From the IMG/VR virus record IMGVR_UViG_3300027861_000112, positions 1 through 33,345 of that record: 33,345 nt of DNA, one strand, 5' to 3'. Under the pieces are notes generated by a model that saw nothing but the letters and a program-made list of their open reading frames with translations, was not told where the DNA came from and ran no database searches. The DNA is from a virus. A program made the position numbers and the translations under genes. Shown one piece after another: positions 15,707 through 24,197 of the stretch (the stretch's first letter is position 1; every line of letters begins with the position of its first letter).

Positions 15707-16240
15707 ATGAGATTAGTAAAGATTGAATTGAGAGATCCAAATCCTTTTTGGAACTTACACCCAATTTATTTAAGTAAAGATAAAAAAGAAAGTCCCATGA
15801 TTAATATTGATGCTCTTTCTGACAAACAACAAGAAGTGATTAATCATTCTATCAATGCTAAGTTTGTTAGGTTGATAGATCTCGATGGGAACTTATTAGA
15901 AGGCAACCTTAGTGATATCAATGTCTTTGACGGGAATACTGTTTCTACTGAAGACATCAATGAAGAAAAAGATGCTCTACCTGAAATTGTTTCAGTTACT
16001 ATTCCTATTGAAGAGGAAGAAGATGAAGAAGGACAAGGAGAGGAAGAGATCACAGAAGAGGTTTACGAGAATGCAAAAATTCTTTTGACTAAGAATGGAA
16101 ATACAGTTAAAAAGACATTAAGAAACTTACCAAATAATACTGAAAATTTATTATTTTTTCATGCTTGTTTGGAATTAGAAATGAATGGCCATAATAGAGA
16201 AGGTATTGTTCTGGCAATTCAAAGCAAAATTACGGAGTAA
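15707..16240 (+). CDS. Unknown acidic protein, first gene after the capsid terminator
   Basis: This 177-residue protein has AGGAG eight bases before its ATG. The N-terminus (RLVKIELRDPNPFWNLHPIY) looks like a strand followed by a loop; the middle is highly acidic (IEEEEDEEGQGEEE, about residues 105-118); the C-terminus is helical (LLTKNGNTVKKTLRNL). I do not recognise the family. Its place between major capsid and neck genes, with a separate small gene behind it, suggests a head-tail joining or capsid accessory function, but this is positional. Confidence 0.5.
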   Translation: MRLVKIELRDPNPFWNLHPIYLSKDKKESPMINIDALSDKQQEVINHSINAKFVRLIDLDGNLLEGNLSDINVFDGNTVSTEDINEEKDALPEIVSVTIPIEEEEDEEGQGEEEITEEVYENAKILLTKNGNTVKKTLRNLPNNTENLLFFHACLELEMNGHNREGIVLAIQSKITE

Positions 16241-16243
16241 GAT

Positions 16244-16591
16244 ATGTCTGAAAACAATGTAGTGCAGTTATTTGAAGAAAAAGTTGTCTCTATGTCTCCT
16301 GTTGATGGGGAAGAGACTACTAGAAAAGTATTCTCTAAAGAAACATCTGAAAAGAAGATGGATAAAGCTGAGAAGTCTTTTAAATTTGAAGCAGATAATG
16401 CTACAATTGAAGTTAAGGATGGTCATGACTTTCTTAAGAAATTAAAGAAAGAAGCTAACCGTCAGAAATCAATGAAGAGTGCAGAACATTTAATGCAACA
16501 GGCTTTAGATGTTGAATTTTTACCAACTGTAGAATCTGTCTCAGAAGAGATTACTCTTGCAGACAGTTTTGAAATTACTGAGGAAGATTAA
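16244..16591 (+). CDS. Unknown small charged helical protein
   Basis: This 115-residue protein is rich in Lys and Glu and predominantly helical (DFLKKLKKEANRQKSMK near residue 65). It starts three bases after the previous stop, with GGAG upstream. The acidic N- and C-termini flank a basic centre. No motif identifies it. The next gene starts two bases beyond its stop, so it is co-transcribed with the neck genes. Confidence 0.45.
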   Translation: MSENNVVQLFEEKVVSMSPVDGEETTRKVFSKETSEKKMDKAEKSFKFEADNATIEVKDGHDFLKKLKKEANRQKSMKSAEHLMQQALDVEFLPTVESVSEEITLADSFEITEED

Positions 16592-16593
16592 TA

Positions 16594-18399
16594 ATGGCAA
16601 CAACTCCTAGTATCATTAATGTATATCCTGCACCATCAGCACAAGGTATCCCTATTGGAGGTCAGATCAGAATTGAATTTGACCAAGAAATGGATCTCGA
16701 TTCATTAAACACGGGTACTATTGTTGTTACTGGACCAGATGAAGCTCCGGTCTTTGGACCTCTAGACATAACTCCTTTTGATGTACCTGGACATGATGAT
16801 GAAGATATTTTATCTTCTCCTTATTTCAAAGGATATGTTAAAGGTGAGATTACCTTTGTCCGACTGAATGCTTCTGGTGGAACAGTTGAAGATGATGTAG
16901 AAGATACTACAGGTGACGGTTCTTTGTGGAATACTGTAGCCTTATTTACTCCTGAGAAACCTCTTAAACCTAATGTTGATTATAAAGTTCTTGTTGCTGG
17001 TGATGAAGATACGGATGATGATTTTGATTCTGGTGTAAAGACTAGAACTGTTTTTGATCCTACATCAGTCACAGCTGGAGATGCTACTATCCTCTTTGGA
17101 GGAGGATATACAGGATCATCTTCTACAAGCTATACAATAGAGATCACTTCTAATGGTGCCACTGGTGCTGCCGAATATATTTGGTGGAACGATATGGACC
17201 CTCTAACAACATACAGTGGTATAACAACTACTGGTGTTAGAGAACTAGAACATGGACTCTATGTCGAATGTAGCAAAGATGGAACCTTTGTAGATGGAGA
17301 TACTTTTAATGTGGTCGTAGTACCACACGTTGTACTTCCTAATAACTATGAATGGACCTTCTCTACTGGAAGCGGCTCAATACTAACTCCTCCTTCTGAT
17401 AGCTCAACAACAGGTATTGATACTGTACTAACAAATGTCGTTGGTAGTGGTGTTCAGTTTACTTCTTCTGGTTTCGGTGTGGCTGAAGTTACACCTCCAG
17501 ATGGTAAGTATGGAATAGCTATCAGTGATGATCCCTATGTAGGAGAATCAATTATTGTTGATTTTTCTGCAGCTGTTGATGGAAGTACTTTAGCTGGGGA
17601 TGCCATTAATGTATATTCTGAAGTATCTAATGGTGATGACGATATGTTTCAGGCTACTGGTGAGTTGGACTTTGAGGCTACTCTTGAGACAACTACTAGA
17701 CTTCTTATTACTCTAGAGCCAGGCCAACTTTATCTTAATAATATTATTATCTTAGAACTTTCTGACAAAATCACAGATACAGATGGTAATGCTTTACCAA
17801 ATGATTTTACATCTTATTTCACTACAGCTTATACACCACTATATACTAGTCTACGAAGAATCCAATTGGACCTTGGCAATATAATTGCTGATGTTCCAGA
17901 TGAAACTATTATGCTTGCCATCTTAGAAGCTAGTCTTCAAGCAGATGCTCTCACCTATGGTTCTACTATTAAAAATATGAAGAATTTTAAATGGGCGAGA
18001 AAACAATATACAACATGTTTAGCTGAAGCTATTTTAGTAAAAGCTCTACTCACCGGTATCGGTGGAGAGAGAATGATGAAAGAACTCGGTGACTTAAAGG
18101 TACAACGTGGTGGAAATAGTAATGACTTGGAAAGAGCCTTGGATGAATTAGAGAACTGTGCGATGACATGGCTACCAATCGTCCAGTCTGGTGGAGAACT
18201 AGGTTTATATACTGGAGTCAAACCTCAGTTTAGTGTTAAAGGCGCTAACGCCGAAGATGCTATATATGTAAGTAGACAATGGGAACCTACATCAGGTATA
18301 GGTGTGAGTAATAGAGGTGCTGGTAACAGCACTAGATATGCTTCAGGTCGTAGAGACTTGAAGACATTTAGAAGCAGAAATGGAAGAGGAAGAGGTTAA
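16594..18399 (+). CDS. Neck/connector protein with two N-terminal Ig-like domains
   Basis: This 601-residue protein combines two SbsA-type Ig-like domains with a helical C-terminal part. The first begins SIINVYPAPSAQGIPIGG and IRIEFDQEMDLDSLNTGTI (about residues 6-48) and ends at NYEWTFSTGSG near 255, with a large insertion. The second is at about 300-410 (GESIIVDFSAAVDGSTL; KITDTDGNALPNDFTSYFTT). The C-terminal region (about 415-600) is helical, starting LRRIQLDLGNII, and ends with an Arg/Gly-rich tail. Ig-like domains in phages usually sit on the outside and bind surfaces; a helical adaptor downstream of the capsid gene points to a head-tail connector or collar. The two halves support a decorated neck protein; the exact connector type is uncertain. 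Confidence 0.6.
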   Translation: MATTPSIINVYPAPSAQGIPIGGQIRIEFDQEMDLDSLNTGTIVVTGPDEAPVFGPLDITPFDVPGHDDEDILSSPYFKGYVKGEITFVRLNASGGTVEDDVEDTTGDGSLWNTVALFTPEKPLKPNVDYKVLVAGDEDTDDDFDSGVKTRTVFDPTSVTAGDATILFGGGYTGSSSTSYTIEITSNGATGAAEYIWWNDMDPLTTYSGITTTGVRELEHGLYVECSKDGTFVDGDTFNVVVVPHVVLPNNYEWTFSTGSGSILTPPSDSSTTGIDTVLTNVVGSGVQFTSSGFGVAEVTPPDGKYGIAISDDPYVGESIIVDFSAAVDGSTLAGDAINVYSEVSNGDDDMFQATGELDFEATLETTTRLLITLEPGQLYLNNIIILELSDKITDTDGNALPNDFTSYFTTAYTPLYTSLRRIQLDLGNIIADVPDETIMLAILEASLQADALTYGSTIKNMKNFKWARKQYTTCLAEAILVKALLTGIGGERMMKELGDLKVQRGGNSNDLERALDELENCAMTWLPIVQSGGELGLYTGVKPQFSVKGANAEDAIYVSRQWEPTSGIGVSNRGAGNSTRYASGRRDLKTFRSRNGRGRG

Positions 18400-18402
18400 G
18401 AT

Positions 18403-18966
18403 ATGACAAGCAATGCTTTTAAACCATATAGAGGTACATCTTCAAAGATAGAACTTGATTTAAGAGAAGAACTTTCTCGACTTTTATATGGAGCGGAAGA
18501 TGAAATTGCCAAAGGTAACGTAGGTTTATTACGTAGAATGAGAAGAGATGAAGATGGTGAACTGATGAGATGTCCCTGTAGGAACAAGATCACAGACGAA
18601 CCAGATAGAGATTTCTTCTGTAGATACTGTCATGGACATGGTTATTTTTGGGATGAGTACAAAATAGTGTATTATAGAAATGATGATGCATTTAGGAAAA
18701 GTAAAGGAAAAGTAAAGGAATTTGAAGGTGTTCTTTTCTATTTTGAATGGAATGCAGATATAGAACCTACTGACTATATAGTAGAGGTTGCTCTCGATAA
18801 AGAGGGTCGTCCTTTGCAACCAGTACAAAGAATTAAAGTATATGATATACTTAGTTCAGATACATTCAATGCTGATCGTGGTCGTGTTGAATTTTGGCAG
18901 ATAAGAGCCAAAGAAAGAAGAGAGTGGAGCGTTTGGTATGGCGTCAAAAATAGACAACATAACTAA
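18403..18966 (+). CDS. Putative connector protein with zinc-binding cysteines
   Basis: This 187-residue protein has four cysteines in a CPC (C57, C59) ... CRYCHGHG (C73, C76) arrangement; CxxCxGxG matches the repeat unit of DnaJ-type zinc fingers, so one structural zinc is likely. The rest alternates strands and helices (FYFEWNADIEPTDYIVEV; FWQIRAKERREWSVWYG). Its place between the Ig-connector gene and the gene just before the sheath suggests a head-completion or neck protein. Its last 29 bases overlap the next gene in another frame, so the two are coupled. No DnaJ J-domain is present, so it is not a chaperone of that class. Confidence 0.55.
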   Translation: MTSNAFKPYRGTSSKIELDLREELSRLLYGAEDEIAKGNVGLLRRMRRDEDGELMRCPCRNKITDEPDRDFFCRYCHGHGYFWDEYKIVYYRNDDAFRKSKGKVKEFEGVLFYFEWNADIEPTDYIVEVALDKEGRPLQPVQRIKVYDILSSDTFNADRGRVEFWQIRAKERREWSVWYGVKNRQHN

Positions 18967-19642
18967 AGTCCCAGATGTAAGAGGGATGAATGAAGCGGAT
19001 ATGAAACTTGCGCTTGATGGATTCCTACGTAATCTTTACTCTTCTGGAGCTTCTGCTCCTGCTGGCGGTAATATAATTAAATATCTTGAACTTGTTCAAA
19101 ATGTTGTATGGAGCCGTCAAGAAACTGAGAATATACCTGAGGATAAAAGGCTGATGATCCTTGGGGAAGATCCACCTGATGAAGCTGAAGTTGATACTGA
19201 AGCTATAACTTTTTACCTTGATAGCAGAGGTCCAGGACAACATGGACAAGGTTCACCTGGAACTAATACTGTCAGAGAAAGAACACATCATGTGAGGTCT
19301 ATACAACAGCATCCAGAGCACCCTTCTGAAAAGCTTGTGACAATGGGACGCTCTTTTGATAACTATGTGGTTTTTAATATATATGCCAGAACGGACTATC
19401 AAGCACTGCAAAGAGTTCTCTGGTTTGAAAACGTAATGGATAGTTTTCGGTGGTATTTCAAGGTCAATAGAATCTTATCTCTCCAAGAGAGTGCAGAGAG
19501 AATTGGTCTTGTGAATGTTGGCGAACTATCTTTATCAAAGTATTCTCTAGTGTTTTATGTAAAGACAGAGGATATTTATCAGTTTGGTTCACAAGAATTG
19601 AAAGAGATTGTTGTGAATACAAATATTGTTAAGGAGGGTTAA
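18938..19642 (+). CDS. Putative tail-completion / head-tail connector protein
   Basis: This 234-residue protein starts inside the preceding gene (29-base overlap) with GGAG eight bases upstream of ATG. The second half has the arrangement common in phage tail terminators and neck completion proteins: a strand (NYVVFNIYARTDYQALQ), then an amphipathic helix ending ENVMDSFRWYF, then strands (KYSLVFYVKTEDIYQFG). It immediately precedes the sheath gene, where the terminator protein that caps the tail top is often found. Function is assigned from position and layout and is moderate. Confidence 0.55.
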   Translation: MASKIDNITKVPDVRGMNEADMKLALDGFLRNLYSSGASAPAGGNIIKYLELVQNVVWSRQETENIPEDKRLMILGEDPPDEAEVDTEAITFYLDSRGPGQHGQGSPGTNTVRERTHHVRSIQQHPEHPSEKLVTMGRSFDNYVVFNIYARTDYQALQRVLWFENVMDSFRWYFKVNRILSLQESAERIGLVNVGELSLSKYSLVFYVKTEDIYQFGSQELKEIVVNTNIVKEG

Positions 19643-19644
19643 GA

Positions 19645-21546
19645 ATGGTTGATACATCCGTTCAATATCAAAATATCGCTGGAGTTCCTGTTTTTAAACA
19701 AGACGGTAACCTAGCTCCTGAAGCAACTGCTGCTGCTCCAAGGATACTAATTATTGGAACTTCTGGCAAAGGTGTCGGTAACAGACTCTTTGTTATTCCT
19801 TCAACTAGTGCTGCAAAGTCTGAGTTCGGTACCGATGGTACGCTACTTAGAGGAATGTGGGAAGCTAAAGCTGCAGGTGCACAAGAGATTGCTCTTTATA
19901 GAATTGGCTGTACATCAGCTAGTATTTCCGGTATCGGAGATAGTACTGGTAATGCAGGTTATACTATAGAGACTAAAGAACAAGACGAAGATTCTGGTGC
20001 TAATTATGCTGTTGCATATGACAACACAACTGATCGTCTAGTTGTAATCCGTAACTCAGATAGCCTTGTTGTCTATGACAATAGTGCTACAGCTCCTCTC
20101 GACAGAGGCGAAGTAATCGTTAGTGGTTACAAAGCTGCTGGTGGCGGAGTAGACATTGGTACAATTGGTTCTAGTTATGAAGACTTTGAAAACATCAATG
20201 CTTCTTCATATGCAGGAACATCTTATACTGCTGGAACAGATGGATTAAATCTTTCTCGTATGGAAATGTACGAAAAGCTTTATACTGCTTATGAGCATGC
20301 TAAAGAGTCTAACTTTGATGTAGTCGTACCTATGGACATCTATTTAGATGACCTAAATACAATTGATCAAGGAAACCCATTAGGTCCTAAACCACCTGAG
20401 TCAAATGCTGGAGCAGATGATACATATCCTACTGCTGGAGCTTATAAGCCTGGAACAGACTTAGATTCTCTAGGTATGGTTTATGTTGAAGAATATTTAG
20501 GAGAGTTTAAGTTCTGGTGGAGATTTGCTGCATCTGGTCTTACTGCTGATTTATTCCCAACAGTTGGTCTTGCTGATTATGACAAGAAGATTGATGGAAC
20601 TACTCTTGTAGATGGAGACTTTCATGAAGTTAACTTCGGTTATCAGCTTGGTAGATTCTTGTATGAATACAGTACAAACATTGTAGACGCTACTGGTGTT
20701 ATCAGTGTTCTTCCACCTAATTCTGACAGTCTTGCTGATAAAGCTGTATGGTTAGGAACTGCTCCTACCTGGACATTAGATACAGTTAATAACGTTTATT
20801 ACGTTGCTAGCTCTGGTGACAATGGTTCTGGTCTACTTGGTAACAAGTTTATGGCTGGTAGAGAAGATCATAGAGCTGGTCTTTTTGGCGGCGGATTTAT
20901 TGCTACTGATTCAAAATTCATGGACGGTACTGAAATCGTAGATGGAAACGAAGTCCCAGTTGACTTAGGAAAATATATGTCTGTTACTGCTGACTATCCA
21001 CTATTAAGAAATAGCTTTAGTGCTAGTTCTTATCCTGGTGCATTCGCTACATCTTATGCTGCTTTCTATCTCAATATGAATCCATCTAGTGCGACAACTA
21101 ACAAGACAGTATCTAATGCTTCTATCGTTTATAGACTTGGTCTTAGAGCAATTGATAGCTTAGCAGGTACAGGTTATGTTATGCTTCGTCAAAAGACTAA
21201 TGGTCTTAAGATTGCTGACGGTCCTACTGCTGCACTCAAGTCTTCTGACTGGACTAGACTGTCTACATGTCGTATTGCTAAAGCAGTAATTGACGGTGTG
21301 AGAAATGCTGTTGACCCATTCTTGGGTGAAGGTATGACTGATGCTACTAGAGCACAGATGAAGACTGCTATCGAGAAAGTATTACTTGCAGCTAAAAAAG
21401 CAGGTTACTTGAAAGACTATAAAGCATTCAGCATTATCCAAACTCCTCAACAGGAGATTCAGGGTAAAGCGGATATTAATCTAATATTAGTCCCAGCTTT
21501 TGAGTTGAGACAAGTTACACTAACGGTTTCACTAGCGAAATCATAG
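19645..21546 (+). CDS. Contractile tail sheath protein
   Basis: This 633-residue protein forms the contracting outer tail tube. The N-terminus shows the usual sheath beginning (TAAAPRILIIGTSGKGVG, about residues 29-46) and a helix that continues to ALYRIG. The conserved C-terminal half is clear: RLSTCRIAKAVIDGVRNAVDPFLGE, followed by KTAIEKVLLAAKKAGYLKDY and a final beta strand pair that ends at LTVSLAKS, which would insert into neighbouring subunits. The central region (about 90-430) is variable and Gly/Ser/Asp-rich, probably a surface domain. AAGGAGG precedes ATG. It is followed directly by the tube gene, the classic order. Assignment is secure. Confidence 0.93.
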   Translation: MVDTSVQYQNIAGVPVFKQDGNLAPEATAAAPRILIIGTSGKGVGNRLFVIPSTSAAKSEFGTDGTLLRGMWEAKAAGAQEIALYRIGCTSASISGIGDSTGNAGYTIETKEQDEDSGANYAVAYDNTTDRLVVIRNSDSLVVYDNSATAPLDRGEVIVSGYKAAGGGVDIGTIGSSYEDFENINASSYAGTSYTAGTDGLNLSRMEMYEKLYTAYEHAKESNFDVVVPMDIYLDDLNTIDQGNPLGPKPPESNAGADDTYPTAGAYKPGTDLDSLGMVYVEEYLGEFKFWWRFAASGLTADLFPTVGLADYDKKIDGTTLVDGDFHEVNFGYQLGRFLYEYSTNIVDATGVISVLPPNSDSLADKAVWLGTAPTWTLDTVNNVYYVASSGDNGSGLLGNKFMAGREDHRAGLFGGGFIATDSKFMDGTEIVDGNEVPVDLGKYMSVTADYPLLRNSFSASSYPGAFATSYAAFYLNMNPSSATTNKTVSNASIVYRLGLRAIDSLAGTGYVMLRQKTNGLKIADGPTAALKSSDWTRLSTCRIAKAVIDGVRNAVDPFLGEGMTDATRAQMKTAIEKVLLAAKKAGYLKDYKAFSIIQTPQQEIQGKADINLILVPAFELRQVTLTVSLAKS

Positions 21547-21560
21547 GAGGTTGAGAAATT

Positions 21561-22241
21561 ATGGCACAACAAAGTGAATTCACTCGTGGCTATAATAGCT
21601 TCTCTGGTATCGACATCAAAGCTACTTTTGGTACTAAGGTAATTGGTACTCTACAAGGAATTAGCTATTCTGTCTCAAGAGAAAAAGCACCTATTTATAC
21701 AATGGGAAGCGCAGACCCTAGAGCATTCGCTCGTGGTAAGCGTGGTATTGCTGGCTCAATGGTATTCATTCAATTTGATGCAGAGCCACTATTATGGGAA
21801 TTAGCAAATCAAGATGATACGTCAAGACAATTATTCTTCTTGTCGGACATCGATGACTTACGTCCTGAATATGATTCTACCCAAGGCGAGAACATTAGTG
21901 TTTCTGACACTAGTGTTGTTGCTGGAGATGGCAGTGTTAATGCTCCTGGAAATGCTGTAGGCTTGCAAGAGTCTGAAATAACAACAGCAGGTTCAGATCA
22001 GAGAAAAGCACTACCATGGTATGCAGATCAAATTCCTCCGTTCGACGTTGTTCTTGCTGCTGCCAATGAATATGGTGCATTAGCTATCATGAAGATTCTT
22101 GGCGTAGAATTAATGAACAATGGATATGGTGTATCTGTAGATGATATCGTTTCAGAGCATAGTTTCACATACATTGCTCACGGTCTACTACCTTGGACTT
22201 CTCAAGGTAAGCACACAAGCATGCAGAACGTAAACCCATAA
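21561..22241 (+). CDS. Tail tube protein
   Basis: This 226-residue protein follows the sheath with an AGGAGG site, as expected for the inner tube around which the sheath contracts. Conserved features are YNSFSGIDIKATFG (about residues 11-24), the SREKAPIYTMGSADPRAFARG loop-strand (about 39-59), GSMVFIQF and the DQIPPFDVVLAAANEYGA segment (about 154-171), then EL...NGYGVSVDDIVSE. The same landmarks occur in the next gene. A polar loop (about 90-150) separates the strands. Assignment is good; it is the simplest of the three tube-like genes here and therefore the likely bulk tube subunit. Confidence 0.82.
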   Translation: MAQQSEFTRGYNSFSGIDIKATFGTKVIGTLQGISYSVSREKAPIYTMGSADPRAFARGKRGIAGSMVFIQFDAEPLLWELANQDDTSRQLFFLSDIDDLRPEYDSTQGENISVSDTSVVAGDGSVNAPGNAVGLQESEITTAGSDQRKALPWYADQIPPFDVVLAAANEYGALAIMKILGVELMNNGYGVSVDDIVSEHSFTYIAHGLLPWTSQGKHTSMQNVNP

Positions 22242-22251
22242 TCTCACTTGC

Positions 22252-22268
22252 ACTAGGTAAATCCTAGT
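22252..22268 (+). other. Short inverted repeat between tube and tube-like genes
   Basis: ACTAGG and CCTAGT form a 6 bp perfect stem with a 5-base loop in the 47-base gap. No T-run follows, so it is not an intrinsic terminator. It could stabilise the abundant tail tube mRNA 3' end after processing, or be chance. Confidence 0.3.
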
Positions 22269-22288
22269 CCTATCTCTGAGGTCTAAAT

Positions 22289-23251
22289 ATGACTAGATAC
22301 AATAAAGAAAGTGGACACTTCGGCGGATTTGTTGATTCAGATGCTGCCGGTGGTGGGACCAGCCCTATGGTTGTTTCAAGTATGATGAACTACGGCAGTT
22401 ACTCTGGAGCTGACATCAAAGTAATTGTACATTACCCTGAGGACAAGGCTGGGATTAGAGCAATTGAGAAACAAAAAGCAGAACTACAGAAACAAATCGA
22501 AAAGGAAAAGAAAGCACAAGCTATACTTGGCGGTAGTGATCTTGGTTATGAGATCGATCCCGAAGGTGATCTTGCTTTCTTGCAGAAAAGATATGATGAT
22601 GCTGTTGTTAAAAGCACTGGCGCTTCATTCCAATATCAGAAGTTATTGTATGAAGAGATGTCAGAGCTTGATAAAAACTTACAGAAGATAAAAGAAGCAC
22701 CAACCTCAAAAGTATTAGCAGAAATCCAAACCTTCTCATGGAGTGTCTTTCGAGAGAAAGATCCTGTGAGGAGCTTGGGTTCTGTGTATGCCAGAGGATT
22801 CACTAGAGGTGGTAGAACAATAAGTGGTTCTATGGTCTTCACTGTTTTCTATGAGCATGTATTACATGAAGTTCTTAAATTAAACTTAAGATATAAAAAT
22901 ACAGGAACAACGGACACTGATCCTTATTTAGCTACTACAATGATACCTGATCAACTACCTCCATTAGATATTACCTTGCTTTTTGCTAACGAATATGGTG
23001 CAATATCAACAATGAGTCTTTATGGGGTTGAATTTTTCAACGAAGGTGGTACATTCTCTATAGAGGATATTTATTCAGAGACTACAATGCAGTATGTAGC
23101 AAGGGACCTTGACCCAATGAGATCAGTAGCACAGAGAGAAATAGACAACCAAGGTGTATCAGAGGACTGGCAAGCGACAGCTTCTGACATGCTTCAAGAA
23201 AAACGATACGTTGAAAACGGTCATGTTTATAGAAGGAACCCATTTATCTAA
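22289..23251 (+). CDS. Tail tube-like protein with coiled-coil insertion
   Basis: This 320-residue protein is a clear paralogue of the preceding tube protein: YSGADIK (38-44), FREKDPVRSLGSVYARGFTRGG, GSMVFTVF, DQLPPLDITLLFANEYGA and GVEFFNEGG match the tube landmarks in order. It differs by a long charged helical insertion of about 85 residues (roughly 53-137: AIEKQKAELQKQIEKEKK and DDAVVKST...YEEMSELDKNLQKIKE), most likely a coiled coil placed between the first two strands. A 69-residue-shorter spacer occurs later. It ends in TAATG, coupled to the third tube-like gene. It probably caps or starts the tube at one end (compare T4 gp48/gp54, tube-fold proteins next to the baseplate), but which end is unknown. 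Confidence 0.7.
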   Translation: MTRYNKESGHFGGFVDSDAAGGGTSPMVVSSMMNYGSYSGADIKVIVHYPEDKAGIRAIEKQKAELQKQIEKEKKAQAILGGSDLGYEIDPEGDLAFLQKRYDDAVVKSTGASFQYQKLLYEEMSELDKNLQKIKEAPTSKVLAEIQTFSWSVFREKDPVRSLGSVYARGFTRGGRTISGSMVFTVFYEHVLHEVLKLNLRYKNTGTTDTDPYLATTMIPDQLPPLDITLLFANEYGAISTMSLYGVEFFNEGGTFSIEDIYSETTMQYVARDLDPMRSVAQREIDNQGVSEDWQATASDMLQEKRYVENGHVYRRNPFI

Positions 23252-24177
23252 TGGCTATTCAAAATGAAAACGGTTCATATATAGGCTCACCTGAAATAGG
23301 TGATGTTGGATACGAGTATGACTATTACTCTGGTTCACAGGTAAATATTATGATCGGTGATGTATTGATTGATACTGCACAAAGAATACAATTCAATGTA
23401 CAGCAATCTAAGACACCTATCTATGGCTATGCTAGCCAATACTATTCCTTTGTTTCAGACGGTAAGGTATTCGTGCAAGGCAATATTGTTATTAACTTTA
23501 AAGAGGCTGGTTATTTATTCTGGCCAATGCAAAGATTCTTGAGTAGAAAAGCTAAAGCTGGAGGAGAACTACCTCCTAACCAAACAAACACAACCCCTCG
23601 TTATCATGAGAGAAATGGTAATGTAAATAATAAGTTTACTTATAATGATGCTGATGGTGCAGATAGTAAGCTCCTGCAAATGGCTGAATATGGAAGAGCC
23701 GCTAATGGAGCAAGAACACAAAAAGCGAATGTAGAACAGATGATGCAGTGGTCAAACAAAAGACCTTTACCTGCTAAGTCACAATATAATAAGTTCGTTA
23801 AGAACTTAGGAAGTTTAGATGACAGTCAATTTGAAGACTGGTCTGAAACATTCCAAGACGTTATATGGTATGGCACAGATGCTAATCATCCAGATGAAAG
23901 AGATTCTTTCAATTCAAACAATCTCACTTTAGGTGATTTTTCTGAAAGCGATCCTGATTCTAAAGAGATGAACGATGTCATACTTACCCACCGAAGAGCC
24001 GATCAATACCCAGAGATAGACATCTGGATCACATATGGGAACACAAATAAGCGTTCCGCCAATTTCACAGTCAAGAAATTACTTGATGTATCTTTCACTT
24101 CTGTCCATCAGGACATAGGCCCCAATGGCCAACCAGTCGCAGAGGTATATCAGTTTATAGCAAAGAACGTAGTATAA
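23251..24177 (+). CDS. Third tail tube-like protein
   Basis: This 308-residue protein shares the tube layout: YYSGSQVNIMIGD (about residues 26-38), QSKTPIYGYASQYYSF (about 51-66), a GNIVINF strand, and, after a polar insertion of about 150 residues, EIDIWITYGN and LLDVSFTSVHQDIGPNGQP strands that close the fold. PIYGY followed by a strand pair is typical of tube and tube-like proteins of contractile tails. It starts at the TAATG overlap with the second tube-like gene. Being farthest from the sheath gene and next to the tail-chaperone genes, it may be the tube initiator at the baseplate. Fold good, exact role moderate. Confidence 0.65.
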   Translation: MAIQNENGSYIGSPEIGDVGYEYDYYSGSQVNIMIGDVLIDTAQRIQFNVQQSKTPIYGYASQYYSFVSDGKVFVQGNIVINFKEAGYLFWPMQRFLSRKAKAGGELPPNQTNTTPRYHERNGNVNNKFTYNDADGADSKLLQMAEYGRAANGARTQKANVEQMMQWSNKRPLPAKSQYNKFVKNLGSLDDSQFEDWSETFQDVIWYGTDANHPDERDSFNSNNLTLGDFSESDPDSKEMNDVILTHRRADQYPEIDIWITYGNTNKRSANFTVKKLLDVSFTSVHQDIGPNGQPVAEVYQFIAKNVV

Positions 24178-24197
24178 CCAAAACAAGGAGTTTTAAA

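Noticed and set aside
15612-15707. Small RNA or tRNA gene in the largest intergenic gap
   Set aside because: The gap is fully explained by the terminator and a ribosome binding site; no cloverleaf arms are seen.
17098-17105. GGAGGAGG sequence in the Ig-connector gene as an internal ribosome binding site
   Set aside because: No ATG, GTG or TTG in frame follows within a usable distance.
22252-22275. Intrinsic terminator after the tail tube gene
   Set aside because: The stem is only 6 bp and no T-run follows.
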